DNA of 64,000 bases from Takakia lepidozioides. Taxonomy: Eukaryota; Streptophyta; Takakiopsida; Takakiales; Takakiaceae. Positions 22,640 through 35,496 of this stretch are shown here, one piece after another (position 1 is the stretch's first letter; each line of letters starts with the position of its first letter). The position numbers and the translations under genes are program-made. The stretch is from the NCBI GenBank assembly GCA_030704615.1, contig CM060733.1:52638001-52702000 (forward strand). Reading direction: 5' to 3'. The notes beneath the pieces were generated by a model. That model made no database searches. It saw only the letters and a program-made list of their open reading frames with translations, and was not told where the DNA came from.

Positions 22640-23150
22640 TGAATGCATGGCGGGGCCCACAGATGGTGCAGCCCGCCAAAAGGAGAGGGTCAGCCCCAAC
22701 CCACCCTCCCCATAGGTCTGGAGGGATGGTCTACAGTAGGGAGAGTCTCCTCATGCCCCATCGGCAGACTTGTAGACCCGCAGACCCACGGGAGGGGCTC
22801 TCCGCAGGTACATACGTTGTTCCAAGGTTGAAATATGGAATAAAGCAATAAAAGTTTGAAGGCTGAAAAGAAAGCGGCAAGTATCCTAGTAGTTAGGTGC
22901 AATCCTGCAAGCGCGGCTGTCATGGGTTCAAATTTCTCATGCCAGTGTAATATGTCGAAACGAAGTTTAATCCATCCTTTTTGGACTTGGAAAGACTCAT
23001 AAAGTCTCCAAAAATTTCTAAGTAGCAGACCCTCTCTAGGTCTGTCGTCATAAGTAGCGGCAGACCCTAGGGTGTGGACCCGGCTATGGTTGGGGTGACC
23101 CTTTGTTTGGATGTGGCAGGGCCCACACGCCACACGCTTCTGCATTCAAG
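22640..23150 (+). repeat. SINE-like sequence with A and B boxes plus GC-rich flanks
   Basis: A-box-like TAGTAGTTAGG begins at 22887 and B-box GGTTCAAATTT at 22925, a 38-nt spacing. GC-rich segments with repeated CAGACC(C) words surround them (22760-22800, 23020-23100). It differs from the other two tRNA-like repeats in the window. Confidence 0.4.
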
Positions 23151-25364
23151 ATGTTATTAATAAAAAAATGAGAGGCTGTTTTTTTCCCGTTTATAATAAA
23201 AGACTGGGGCTTCATCCCTTTCCAAAAAATAAATAATTTTTTTTAGATGTACTTTAGATAACAAAGTACATCCTCTGCAAGCAAGTTAATATTTGGAATT
23301 TGAGGCGTGTCATCAGAATTATGGGGTTGAGTGGAGCTAACTTGGGAAATGTGAATGATTTGACGAGTCACCTCCACTAAATTCAATAAATTTTGATGAC
23401 ATTCCTCAAACTCCATACGTTAATATGCTTTCTATGGATGTGGTTTTGTCATCCAATTTCCCTCCCCAATATTTTAAATAATTTTAAAATATTTCATTTC
23501 CATTTTCCATTTTCCAGATAATTTTTCATTTTCCTCAGAATTACTTTCAATAAGTTTTATAACATTATAGTAACTCGAACAACACTAGTATGACCTGTGC
23601 AGTTGGGCACTATTATCCAAATTAGGGTTTCTATCGAATTTCCCAAACAGTAACCTTTTTGAAAAATCCAAACCGTTGATCTTGTAGATCATAATTTTCT
23701 GCCTAAAAAAGAGTGCTCATTTGTTGAAATCGGACAAAATTTGACCGAGAGAATGAAGGTCGAAGTGTCAAAAGTGCAATTCCAGCACATTTTCAGCTAT
23801 TCCTTTTTTTGGATCGGATACTTTGAGATTCGATAAATTTCCCCCGTAGCTCGGAATCATGCGAGACCAAGCCCGTGCACACCTCTTCTCCAAGAGCTAT
23901 CGGACGATACCAAGTATACCCCAAGGCGACTCAGGGTATGGGTGATTTCAACATTGTCACTAAACAAACAAAACAAATGCATGCAATTCATGCAAGCCCT
24001 GCCCTCTAGTAATTATGAATAGATAGTAAAAATCCGGAAGATCACACAGTGTTTATTAATAAATATCGCGGTAACATGATTTGAGCCCTGAATCACCCGG
24101 ATGGCACGCAAGGTAATATCCTCAGTTATGGCATGCACAAGAAGTTCAACTCCAGACCTACAGACGATGAAACTGTTCATCCACGGCATGTCATTCATTA
24201 CAAATATAAACAGAATGTTTTGGTGGCAACTTTCTCGATGGAATTGGAAGAGTAAATCGAAGAAAAAAGAAAAGAAAGAAAAGCAGCAATGCGTCAAAAG
24301 CGGCTGAACACTTTGCGTAGTCCTGCCTTGAGAAGGCAGAGCCAACAAACAAATGCACACCAAAATTAATACTATAGAATACTAGAGAATAGAACACTTC
24401 ATCATTGCCTTGGAATGTGGAAAATCAAATACAAATTATAGTGATTGCAAGGATGTATGGCAAAACTTTGAAATCATACACATTCCCATTTTAGATATTT
24501 TACACCGCATTGTGTTTTAAGCACACCTCATTTCTACCAATGTATTGGATTCATACAACCATGGAATGTCAAACACATCCACAAAGTTTACTAGGAGGTG
24601 TCTAGTGTCTACACCCTTTAGGATATTTAGGTTGCCTCTTTGAATAGGTTGCCTCATCTACAAATATTTATATTTATCTACTAAGGCCATACATTTGGAT
24701 ATCTGAAGTCTCATATATTTATATAATGTGACATGTCGAGAAATAAGTACGGGGAAAAAAATATTCTGAAGGGTATACCAAGAGTCTGGGGGAGCCCAAT
24801 GATACTGCACTGCATATACAGCAAACATGACAAATTATTCCTCAAGTTACAGAGTACTCAAAGCTGACAAAATGCCACTTGAAGAGAGAGTATGCATGAC
24901 CAATGCACATAGAAGCCTCTTGAAGCTAAACACTGGAAGACCAGCATCACTGTAGATGTTGCATCTTTTATCTCACAAAATCTCCAAGAGGTCACTAACA
25001 CTATTTATCATACCTGCCTATAACTACTCTCGTACGCCTGCGTTGCTCATCTTATATTCTGGCCTCCACATTAACTTGCTCTACATCTCTTTAGCCTGGT
25101 CCACTGTAAAGTTAGTATATTGAGTAGTTCTACTCTGTTTTCATACAGATCATATAAAGATATCAATTTTCAACTCCCTTCTCTGTGGACATTGGTGGAA
25201 CCAAAGATAAGCTGATAAGACCCACATCATTTGCTGCTTCCACAGGGTCATCAACAAAGCTTGAATCTGTTCCTTAATCAATAATCAAAAGATCAAACTG
25301 TTGCACGCAATGCTACTTGCAGTTTTTACACAAACTTAAGAAAACATAAACACTGATGCAACAA
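23151..25364. other. AT-rich intergenic, no gene seen
   Basis: No conserved coding motif was found. The stretch 23630-23900 has the look of LTR or repeat sequence, but no mate is present in the window. Confidence 0.5.
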
Positions 25365-25389
25365 AGGGTCGGACACAACATAACTACTA

Positions 25390-25613
25390 TTATCAAGGGT
25401 CCAAGAAAACTTAACTACCATCGTCAATGGTCCAAAGCATCATAAACTGCTATTGTTCAGGGTCCAAGGCACCAGAACTCACAGTTTTCAGGGTCCAAGG
25501 CACCAAAACTCACAGTTTTCAGGGTCCAAGGTACAAAACTCACATATTCCAGGGTCCAAGGCATCAAAATTCACAGTTCCCAGGGTCCAAGGTAGCAAAA
25601 CTCACAGTTTCAA
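25390..25613. repeat. 31-bp tandem repeat next to tRNA-Leu
   Basis: CAGGGTCCAAGG recurs at 25458, 25489, 25520, 25550 and 25581, each followed by a CAAAACTCACAGTTTTC-like stretch; two weaker copies precede from about 25390. The array ends 15 bp before the Pol III terminator of the tRNA-Leu gene. There are no spacers, so this is not a CRISPR-like array. Confidence 0.85.
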
Positions 25614-25627
25614 GGAAAGAAAACACG

Positions 25628-25632
25628 AAAAA
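25628..25632 (-). terminator. Pol III terminator of tRNA-Leu
   Basis: A run of five T on the minus strand, four nucleotides after the end of the tRNA coding region. Confidence 0.75.
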
Positions 25633-25636
25633 TCTT

Positions 25637-25716
25637 GTCAACAGTGGGATTTGAACCCACGCCCTTTCAGAGCAGTACCTGAAACTGGCGCCTTGAACCA
25701 ACTCGGCCATATTGAC
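25637..25716 (-). tRNA. tRNA-Leu (anticodon CAG)
   Basis: The 80-nt minus-strand sequence folds as a class II tRNA. The acceptor GTCAATA pairs with TGTTGAC (one T-G wobble). The D arm is TGGCCGAGTTGGTTCAAGGC, matching the A box. The anticodon loop is TTCAGGT with CAG. There is a long variable arm, and the T arm GTGGG-TTCAAAT-CCCAC holds a perfect B box. The discriminator is A, as in tRNA-Leu. The closest type I know is plant nuclear tRNA-Leu(CAG). The base pair 27-43 of the anticodon stem reads C-C, and the variable arm differs from the usual form. It may be functional or a slightly decayed copy; the TTTTT terminator favours a real gene. Confidence 0.85.
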
Positions 25717-26295
25717 AATTGGAGACGCTGGGTATCGATCCCGGTCTGCCACCTTTTCTCAACGCCACACACCCTTCTAATCGCTCTGCTGCTGCGAAGA
25801 TCTACTGCGTGCATGCCTAGACCTCCTCTTGGTGCCCTGCCAGCCCCACCACCTCGCTTTCACTCCGCCATCTTCGCCCTGGCATGCTGGACCTTCCCCC
25901 CCAGCTAAACTCCTTTTGTTGTCTCCCCCCCTCGGCCTTTGTCAAAGTTCCCCTTGATTGCAATCTCACCTGGTCTTCTCTCGAAGCTCTTCTTGGGTAT
26001 CAGCGCCCTTACTGCGCCGCTCAACCCTTCACTCCACATTGATTTTGGACCTCTTGGCGTATCGTCGCTCCAAGCTACTCTGGCCGCCTTGGGCTTTTGC
26101 TTCGCTGGCAGGATTAAGATCGGCCTCCGCTGCTGGCTGCCCCTATTTAATCCTTATAAGGTGCCATCGCTCCATCGCTTTCCGCTCTTTTCTCCTCTCC
26201 TTCATTGCTCCCTGTAGACCCTGCTGCTGCTGCTAGTTGCTCAATTTTTCAAGCGAAGTGCTTTCTCAGCGAGCCTCCTTTTCTGCTATATCTTC

Positions 26296-27240
26296 ATGGC
26301 TTCCAGAGGTGCCCCCCGCAAGAAAAGATCAGGCTCCGGATTGAGCTCCCGAGGGAGAGGTTCTTGGATACCTCGATCATCCTCCTCCGCCCAAACCCCT
26401 TCTTATATTCGAGGAAAAGGCCCTGAGGCCCTTGGACCTTCACCCAGTCAGGAGAAAGCCCCTTGGGTAGAATCAGTTGCTCCTGACTCTGACTCACAGG
26501 AAGTTATTTCTCTGGACCTTGAATGCCTGAGAGCCCATTCCACAAAGATGATGCAGCATGGAATTCTGGTGCAATTCCCAGGTAGGCCCAAGGACACAGA
26601 TTCGGCACGTAAGTGGATTATCGAGCATCTGGGGGTAGAAGGTGGATTGACGCACCACTACTGTCACTCAATGGGCAGGGGCTTTTACACAGTTAAATTT
26701 GGCACAAAGGAGGATGCAGACCGTGCGTTTGCGTTCAACACGCGCAAATCGAGATTCAAGGTGAACATCTTCCCCTGGTCGCCGGCATGGGGCCACAAGG
26801 ATGGAGCTACATGCAAGCCCCGGATAATCGCCCTGCCGTTTCTTCCGTATAACTACATGGCTTCTCTACCGGAGATTGGAGCTCACTTTGGCTCATACAT
26901 TGGCAGCTTAAATGTATTCGACCCCATCGACAATGCAGTGCTAAGCGTTGATCAGGATCCCTCCCTGTTCGACTCCAACAAAGATTCAAAGATCGTGGTG
27001 ATAATGCCGGAAAGTGCAAAAATTGGTTCCTACTCTAGATGGCTCTTTCATCTCAGTTCAGATCAGAGAGGAGCAGCTAAGCATCACATGTTTCGGATGC
27101 AACGGGGAAGGACACGTTGTTGCAGACTGCCCACGCAAGGCAACCTCCGACCAAAGGACCATGAGCGGCCTACCTCCGCATCTTTACGCCAAAACGCAAA
27201 GTGCACCCGAACCCGTGACGTCCCCTTCACGCTCATGAGA
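26296..27240 (+). pseudogene. LINE ORF1-like gag protein (DUF4283 type) with CCHC knuckle, frameshifted
   Basis: From Met at 26296 the frame has a basic Ser/Arg-rich N-terminus. A DUF4283-like RNA-binding region follows: ILVQFPGRPKDTDSARKWI, GRGFYTVKFGTKEDADRAF and WSPAWGHKDGATCKPRI. Near 27010 the reading shifts to the frame with LDGSFISVQI and the zinc knuckle CFGCNGEGHVVADC (CX2CX4HX4C). This arrangement is that of plant L1-type LINE ORF1. The frameshift makes it non-functional as read. Confidence 0.7.
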
Positions 27241-28540
27241 CGCCAACGCAGATGCAACATCACTCCCAATGCTCTCGAAAGGACGTATCGCAAAAAGGAA
27301 ACGGACGGGCTCGCCCTCGGTCTCATCCCCACCTCCTCGTCCACGCCTCATTCTATTGGCTCGAGATCAGGGAAGCCCTCCCCTTCATCATCCCCCTGCA
27401 ACTTTTGACCTTTGTCCCTACTCCTACTCTCTTGAGGACCCGCACATCAATTTAGCCACGAGATGCCTTGAACTCAGATCTTTTGATAATTTAAAGCTCT
27501 GCGAATGGTCTCCTGAGAATGCAGTAAGAAGGAACTCTGCTACCATCAAGGCCACTCCTATCATCTACGCTCTTCTGGATGGTCCCAATCAGCCCCCATC
27601 CATTATGCTGACCAGTGGCTCTGAAGGACTGGCAGGATCTTGGGGTAAACACCCACCACGCTACTTATTACAAAGACAACAAGGCTGTTGAGTTTTCTCT
27701 CAAATTGGTGGGAACTATTTTCGCCGAGGAGCCTTTCCAATTCCATCTGTCAAACGAGACTACTGTGCACTTTGGTGCCTTCTGGGAGAACACAGACGAG
27801 TTCGACTTCGCCTCCACGGTGCACACTATGCTAGCCTTCCGATGGGAAGACATTGTCACTGCCAGACCTAAATACAAGCTCTACTCCTGGGCTACGCTTC
27901 AATCTTTGGAAGAGGGACCACGGGGATCCCACCCCAATAGCAAGGACGCTCCCTCTGGGGTCTTCCTGACAGCATGAGGTTTTGCCAGAAGTGTCAAGGT
28001 CCTGCGAGCAGGCTTCATCCTTGTCAATGCCATCTTGGGCTCTGGGGCGTCGCCTGCACCATCACCAGCTGCTCGCAAGTCCATGGAAATTGGCTTTCAG
28101 CCATACGCTAGCGCGGGAAAGAAGGCTCCTCTCAGATCCCCCTCTGCTCCCTCGACCACAACCTTTGCGGGTCTGCCTTCTCTGGTAAGCTTTGCTTACT
28201 CTGCAAGCCGCCCCATCATTTCATCCTTCTGCCTGCTCATTTCTTGTAGGTGGCATGTCTCAAGTTGTTTGCTTCCTTTTGGCAAACCCCCACTAGCCCC
28301 CTCTTTTAAATCTGCTCTGGCTAAGCCAGACGGTTTTCTTCTTTGGCTACAGAAAGAAAATCTACGTCCTTCTCAGATCTCTCTATTTTTTTTTGGCTTA
28401 GTTGCAGAATATTGTATCCCTTGCATGCTTGGTTACGTAACAATAAAGTTCACCACCGCAGCGTCTCTCTCACCCAACTTACTACCCTCTTAACCGCACC
28501 TCCCCTACTCTGTTGGATCCTCTCCTCCTCTCCCCAAGAT
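27241..28540 (+). other. Probable LINE ORF1 3' part, unrecognised frames
   Basis: Several plus-strand frames continue with similar composition: 27269-27691; 27615-27977 with TYYKDNKAVEFSLKLVGTIF and FAFW-like segments; 28035-28190, Ser/Pro/Ala-rich. I recognise no domain. They most likely belong to the broken LINE that begins near 26296. No endonuclease or RT follows, because the MCM9 fragments begin at about 28550. Confidence 0.35.
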
Positions 28541-28549
28541 AGGGGGCCT

Positions 28550-31500
28550 ACCACACTCCACTCTTCTCCTGGGCCATCATCAATTACTATTGTCCTTGAG
28601 AATGATCTGGTGGCTGTTGTCAAGGCAGGCGGTAAGTTTGAAATGGAAAACCTAGGGATGCTACTCATTATGTCAGCTTAGATGTTCCCAAGTCTATCGC
28701 CTCTTGAGTTTGTGTTTCTCTGGTGGGAAGATGAGGTTGCTGTGACTGGGGTGCTATATGCCAAGTGGCGACCACATGTGAAAGACGTGCGCTGTGATCT
28801 AGAGCTTATGTTCCTTGCCAACTACATCAGGCAAATCTTTACTTCTCTCTTTGTTTTATGCTTTCTAGTGGAATGGACAATTGAAACCTTACGTGCCGTT
28901 TTTTATCCTTTTTAATGGTCAGACAAATTCTAACCATATGTGGCTGCTAGTTCCTTATGTCTCTGTCATGAAATCAATCTTGGACTATGGAAATTTGTGT
29001 ATTTAGAGGGATAGACTGGTCCAGACTACTGCTTTAAATGAAAGAGTGATATGCATAGGGAAAGTGAGATTAACAGATGCAATGTCATATGTGAGTCTTG
29101 GCTGTGACAGGAAAGCAAATGAACTGAAGGCATCTATTGATGTATCTGAGCCAGTGGTGCAGCAGTTTGAGCAGTTTTGGTGCTCCTTCTGTGATAACCC
29201 CTTAAAAGGTTTGTGTTCAACCAGCTGGCTGTCTCCTTGGGGTATCTTTTCCTTTCAGAAGTTGAGATGCAGGTCTTTGACACATGCAAGAGTGAGATCG
29301 AAGGGTTTGTGTGTCTCTACAACAGAGGGATGTACTCATTAGACTTTGCTTCTTGTAGCCTGGCGGCAATAGAGCCTGTGCCTGGAACAGTAAGGGGAAG
29401 TGGATGGGGGCCCACTAGTGGATGAGCCTTCCTAATGGTGGTGTCAACATGATTAGCTCTATACTTTTGGAAGGAAGCTTTTGTATAGCATCAGTTGTTG
29501 TTTTTTCTCACCCTGTATCAGAAACAATGAAACCCACACCTTTCAACATTGGCTCTAGCATTAAATGTCGCCAAAAAGAGGTGGAGTGACTCTTGTTTGG
29601 AAGAATACCCATTATTGTCTATCATTTAGCTGGGTAAATGTACCATTCAAAGGTAGGCAAACTACTCATCGTTTGACCTCAGTGTAAGCCTAAGCATGAG
29701 AAGTTCCTTTGGTAGCCCATGAGCCCCACTTGTTCGTCACAGGTTGTGAGGGCTTCAGTCTATTCAACGGAGATCTCTAGGGACTTCAAAAACTCATGTC
29801 CTCTCTTGTACCATCTTGGCTTGTTTCACAGGTCAGTGTTGTTTCTAAGGGGTACAGTGAGCAATCTTTTGGTATCTTTTCTTGTCCTTCTGAGCCACCT
29901 GGTGCCTCTACCTCAGTTAAAATCACCTGTTACGATCTCGAATCTGCAGGAGACACATGCTGTGGCTAGTCGAAGGACGTTCAGCAGCATCATCTCTTCA
30001 ATATCGACTCTCCCTCTGTAGCAGGAAAAGTGGAATTTTGTAGATCTGCCATTTGTACAAGCCATTAAGTCTTTTACACCTTTTGGACCACTCATGATCA
30101 AACCAAAGCCTATGTAGTGAGGCACTTGGTCAGAAGCACCTATAAGAATTTCCCACTTGCTACTATTGTGCAGACCATAAACATCCCCAAGGAATTCATT
30201 CCGACCTTTCAAGCATTTAGATACGGTTCTTCAGAAATTTCCTTGTTTGTTGTGCCCAGGTTGCAACACTATCTTGCAAAACATCTGTCCCCAGGTGTAT
30301 GGCTTATTTATGGTGAAGCTTGCAGGTATGTCTCACATAGCCCATGTGCTGTGTAACAAGAAATGAAATGAAATGAAATAACGTCCATGGAAAGCTCAAA
30401 GAGCTTACGGGACAAAATGGAAAAAAACAAGAGAGAGGAGAAAACCAGAGCCAAAAAGCAGCCCAAAAGCAACTACTGCTCAAGGGATTGCCTAAGGGTC
30501 AAGGCCTCGTGCACGTAAGCTGCTAAGAAAGGTAAAGTTAAAGCCTGAGACAGACTTCAACCTCCTTGTAGATGACTAACCATGAGTGAAGATGTGAATT
30601 AGGGCTGGGGAATGAAATCTGTAAGATTCTTCACAGGCAGGTTTGTGCGGGAGGAAAGCAGGAGAAATAATTGGTTAGAATGTTGTAGTTTCCCTATGCC
30701 ATCTGTATAATACTAGACTGCAAGCATAGTTTGAAGCATTTCTTATGTGTTGGGTTGGGTGTTGCCTGATTGCTTGTAATTGTGCCTAAAATCCTTCATT
30801 GGACTTCACAGTTGCACTCACATTGATCGGGGGAGTTCAAGATGTGGATGCATCGGGCACAAGGGTACGCGGTGAATCCCATCTCCTTCTCATTGGTGAC
30901 CCAGGTCAGTGATTGGTTTTTGTCTGTCCAAGTTATATCCCACTTAAAGGTTCTCATCAGTATAGCTCTTGTTGGGGTTCCTAATGTATACTACTTTGCC
31001 ACTCGTGCTAAAATGGCACCCTTGTAGAACTGTTATAAAAATTGATGTGGGTAAGTTGCAGTATAACATAAACCACTACAAATGTACGTTTCCTTAATAA
31101 TGCGTTTGTATAATTATGGAAGATCAATAACGTCCACAGAAACCATAGCAAGATTTGATAAACAACCTACGAGCAATATTCTTTACTGAAAATAAAATTG
31201 GTAGGCACATGCTGATGCATGCCGCCATGGTAAGTGGATGAGTCATGCATGTATTCATAGATGTTCCCGTGTTAAGTTGTTAAGCATCTGTTGATTGCAA
31301 CTTTTGGTTTATGACAGGAACGGGCAAGTCACAGTTTCTTAAGTAAGCGGAAAAGCTGAGTCATCGATCGGTGATGACTACAGGCCTTGGCAGCACCAGT
31401 GCCGGCCTCACAGTTACTGCTGTCAAGGATGGAGGTAACAAGCCACTTCAAATACCACCTCATTGTAGTGGTAATGGTCCACGTATTACAGAGCGCTTGA

Positions 31501-33362
31501 CTTGTTGCTGAGGTTATCTGTACGTGGTAATGGATGCTGGAAGCTGGGGCACTGGTGTTGGCAGACAGCAGCCTCTGCTGCATTGATGAGTTTGACAGGT
31601 AGTACTTAAGACCTATAACCATTCAAGCTACGAAAGTTCCTCATGGACCCACCTCGATATGATACACCACTTTGAGTCTGGCATGCATTTGTTTACAACG
31701 TTTGTGTTTGATCCAGTATCCTCCCATCGGTGTCTTCCACAGAGAATATATAGTCACATACTACATTCTGTAGAGATATGAGGTTCTGGGCTCTTCCTCA
31801 GACTAAGAAGTTGACTGTAAATACAGTGACACACTAAGAAGTTTACTCAGTTTGGATTTATTTTAGAGCATTTGCAAGAGTTTTGTGCTGCAACTTCAGT
31901 GGTCAATTCTGTGGTTGCCACTTGTAATTTATGTTTAGTAAGTGGCTGCAGTGGAGGGAAGGTGGCTTCCCCCATCCCTTGGTCTGTCAAACTCTGTCGT
32001 GAGGTCACTGGTTGCGTTGTAAGTGACCAACTGGAGACTAACACAGACATCTCTATGTAGCATTCGGGAGTCAGACAGAACTACAAGACATGAAGCTATG
32101 GAACAACAAACCATCATTGTTGCAAAGGTACTTTAAATCTGCTATGGACTATGGGAATGCTGCAGAGGTAACATTTGTCATGGCCAGGTCTGTGTGTGGG
32201 TTCCTTTCTTGTGATCGGCACTAATTTGCTAGCCGTGTTAGAAGCAAATCTTCTTGGTTCAAAATTACTTTTCGAGGCCGTGCGAGCAGTGAAGAGATTC
32301 TTTGAAATTTGAAAAGCAGTGGAAGATCATGGCCACTCTTTCAACCAGCTGTCTATAACCAAACCAGCATTTTGGTTTGCTGTGACTGGCAGTTATATCC
32401 AATATGTGCGCCAGGAGTAGGTACCTGATCTCCTTCCACATCCCTTCTGCCTCTGTGCAAGGTCATCTGGACTGAGTCAATGGAATCAGGGTTTGTATAC
32501 CCTGTATCCTTATTTGTAAATCCTCATTGAAAGCCAGCAGATGCAAGTGTTCATCTGCCTCCTCACTTCTGCTAAATCTGTGTCCTTGCAGCCAATGTGG
32601 TAGTTGAGTGAGCTTGTCCAGCTGGTAGCTGAGCTCTCATGACTGTCTCCCGAAATTCTTAGCATTGAGCATTCTTAGGCCTGTTTGGTTGTCTAGTTTT
32701 TTGATGGGCTCCCAAGCTCCGTGAGTTTCATGTGGAAGTTGTAAGTTTCCTTGTTTCTTTTAGTCTGTTCAGTGGACATGTTAAGTACGTATCAAAGTAT
32801 TCTTCACCTTCCCTGCATGAGTGGTCACATACACCAGGTGCTTCTTAATAGTCAGACACTAAACTTAGGAACTGATGTGGGTCTTCTGCTAAATGACTGC
32901 AGCTAGGACCACAATACGTATGCTTGAAAGTTTGATCAGGCTTGCACAAGGTACAAGTGATATCTTGATTTTAAAAGTGTCCCGCCCTTTCTCTAGTAAA
33001 GTGACCCTTGAGTCTTCCAACACCGCCAGACATGCTTGTGTTTAACCAGGATTTTATGTGACTGTTTCTGTAAAGAAACTCATTGCCATTTCTTGTGCTT
33101 GTTGTATAGATCTGTAAACTGTTATGTGCTGCTCATGTATACCCTCTTCATCCAGCACCCAATCTCTGCGGGCATGTGGGCATGTTTTGGGTTCAGCACA
33201 TGCAAGGCTCATGTTCCGAAGGGAAGTGAGACAGGCCGATGCTGTTGCGGCAGTTATCTGCATGGAATCCTCCATGATAACATCAGCTATTCTAGATGGG
33301 ATGGGCACGCCCTTCATTCCAGCTTTGCGGAGAACCCAGACGAGGAATGTATCCAAACCAAA
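28550..33362 (+). pseudogene. MCM9: MCM9 helicase pseudogene (exons retained over about 5 kb)
   Basis: Exon-like blocks in correct order and phase: about 28550-28631 (VLENDLVAVVKAG), 28731-28830 (VLYAKWRPHVKDVRCDLEL), 29111-29208 (VVQQFEQFWCSFCDNPLKG), 30260-30325 (ICPQVYGLFMVKLA), 30812-30904 ([20 protein letters not shown]), 31318-31434 (Walker A GTGKSQFLK, then [15 protein letters not shown]), about 31531-31598 (WMLEAGALVLADSSLCCIDEF, Walker B), 32061-32127 (HEAMEQQTIIVAK) and 33197-33350 (HARLMFRREVRQADAVAAVI). The wording is MCM9, an AAA+ helicase of homologous recombination. Breaks: an in-frame TAA at 31344-31346 inside the Walker A exon, no AG acceptor before the Walker B exon, a frameshift near 33300, and no recognisable sensor 1 or arginine-finger exons between 32127 and 33197. 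The donor at 28831 is GC, not GT. No N-terminal exons are seen; LINE sequence lies there. Confidence 0.85.
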
Positions 33363-35489
33363 TGATTGTTTTTGAACAATATCTGATATTCCATAATTGG
33401 TGGTCCTTCTGCCAGTAATTACACTGAAAGGAAAAGTTTCCCTTCACCACAATCGCAGATACACAGCAAGAGCAAGCAATACTTACAAAGCTTAATCTGC
33501 CGGTCAGCAGTGCGTGCCATTTACGTCCCTGTCATTTGTCAAACAAGGGCTAAGGTTCAGACAGTTTGAGAAATGGAGGGGTGGCCACTTCTGGTCACCA
33601 GCCAGCACGGGAAGCATCTGTCGTGCCTGGCATTTCCGAAAGAAAGAACTCCGAGGTTTCAGATTCACATCTGCAACCGGGTGCTCATTTAGCTCCAAGT
33701 GGGCTAATTCTAAGGCAGCCTGTCGAACGTGACCAATGAATCCGTTGCCAATCAATCTGAAGGGACAGGTAAATAATGTCACTGACAATCTTGGAGGACC
33801 TCACTACAGAAAAGAATTCAGTGTTCTGATTCGGAATGACAAACCTTGTTGATGGTCGTATAGCACCAAATTTCAGATCCTAGATTTGGATTATTCTGGA
33901 ATAGAAAGAATGCCCATGCATGTCAGTATTCAGGAAAAAAAGAAATGTGACTGAGAGAATGTGACTAGAGAAATGTGGCTGAGCACTTGACTGCAGTTGA
34001 GTGCTGGGGAAGGGAGTGCTACCTTCAGTCCCTAAATGCTTGCCTTCGGCAGTTGTATCTAATAATTCCTCTCAACTTCCAGTTAGAAGATTGTGTTGGG
34101 GGTGAGGAAGACACATGTTTGGTTGCTTCAACGGAGGTGAAACAGGTGAGACTCAATGCCAAAGCAGGCTAGATGTGTATCTTGTTTCATTGACAAGTAA
34201 ATGCACCCAGGTGCTACTGATGGAGTGGAGCGGGTATTTAGGTGCGGATGAGCTTCAAGGTAAGTCCCACCCAATCTGATGACAGTACAGTAGCATACTG
34301 ATTTTATCACCGCATTTCACAGTTTTGATCTCCATATGTGATTGATTTCATGTATGTACTAGGCGTCTAGCCCTCATTAACTAACCTATGAGAGATTCCT
34401 TGGGGACATTGCAGTCTCCTTGTAGACTGGAGCCATAGAATTTAGGTGTTTGTTATGACTTGTGTCAAGAGTTGCTTCAAGAGAGCTAAGATTGGTTGGA
34501 TTCTAGGCTCTCTTATCAATCTCAATGCTTTCAGCTATTGGATGGTCACAACTACTGCACTGGAATGGAGCAAAACTTGGCTTCAGAAGATTATCCTTTC
34601 ACATGCAGAATTTGTCTTTTCCCAAGTCAGTAGTGCACCACAGAGATGATAGAAGCTGGCCCTCCATCTTACAGGACCTAGTGGATGATTACCTTCTCAC
34701 TTAAGATTGCCTCCAGTAAGGTTCTGGGATTTTCATTTCTGTTGATATGTGAATGCAGCTACTTCTCTTAATGCCAAAATGGGTGGATGATAATGCTCGA
34801 AGAAGCCCGGCCAAAGGGCAAGTGCAGCAGATCATGCTCATCCCCACAGAGGATGAGCTACCCCAGGGAAGCCAGTTTGGTGTCATTGAGAGGTTCAACT
34901 CATTTCAGACCAGACGTGTGTAAACCTGCCAACCAAAGACAAGCCCTGTATGTAAGTTCCCATATCTTTCCTTCTAACAGATTTGTACCCACTTTGCAAG
35001 CAAAACCCATTTTGGCTGTACAGATATGGGTGTATGGTATATGGTGTCCTATCAAGTCAAATAAGAGGTTGTTGCAGAAAGGTTGCTGCATTTGGCGAGA
35101 GAGGAATAGGAATCAGTCAAAAGTTCCAGCGCTGTACAGAAAAATGCGTATCCATTTGTCCTTCACCGTATCCTCTCCTGGATAGCTAAGGGATGGGTGT
35201 ATAAAAGTCGTTCAACAATATCCTTTGCTGAGCTCTGCAAGCAGTCCCCTATTAAAACGTAAATTGGGAACTTGAACTATCTTTAAATGAATAGAAACCT
35301 CATGTAAGAATGGTAATGGGATCAAATGTCTAGAAAACAACACTTTGAAACGGTAAGTTATTTTTGGTTTTGTTTTTTTTTTCAGCCCCCCATTTTCGAT
35401 TTAATTATCAGACAGCAAAGGCACCTACAATACATAAATATATTGCTTGGACTGTGGAGCAGAGTTCTCCTAATAATAATATTTAATAT
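33363..35489. other. No recognised gene; two weak open stretches
   Basis: A 94-codon minus frame (33788-33504, with LIGNGFIGHVRQAALELAHLE) and a plus stretch at about 34760-34915 (SPAKGQVQQIMLIPTEDELP) look more protein-like than background. I cannot assign either. They may be further exons of a decayed gene in the MCM9 region. Confidence 0.3.
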
Positions 35490-35496
35490 TTGACGC

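Noticed and set aside
23630-23900. Possible LTR
   Set aside because: Composition suggests repeat sequence, but no TG...CA ends, PBS or second copy could be found in the window.
25390-25613. Short regular repeats resembling a CRISPR
   Set aside because: The repeats follow each other with no spacers and vary in length by one base; a simple minisatellite explains them.
31329-31622. Minus-strand frame over MCM9 exons
   Set aside because: The plus-strand translation of the same bases matches MCM9 closely; the minus frame has no family resemblance.
33054-33356. Minus-strand 100-codon frame at the last MCM9 block
   Set aside because: Antisense of the HARLMFRREV exon.
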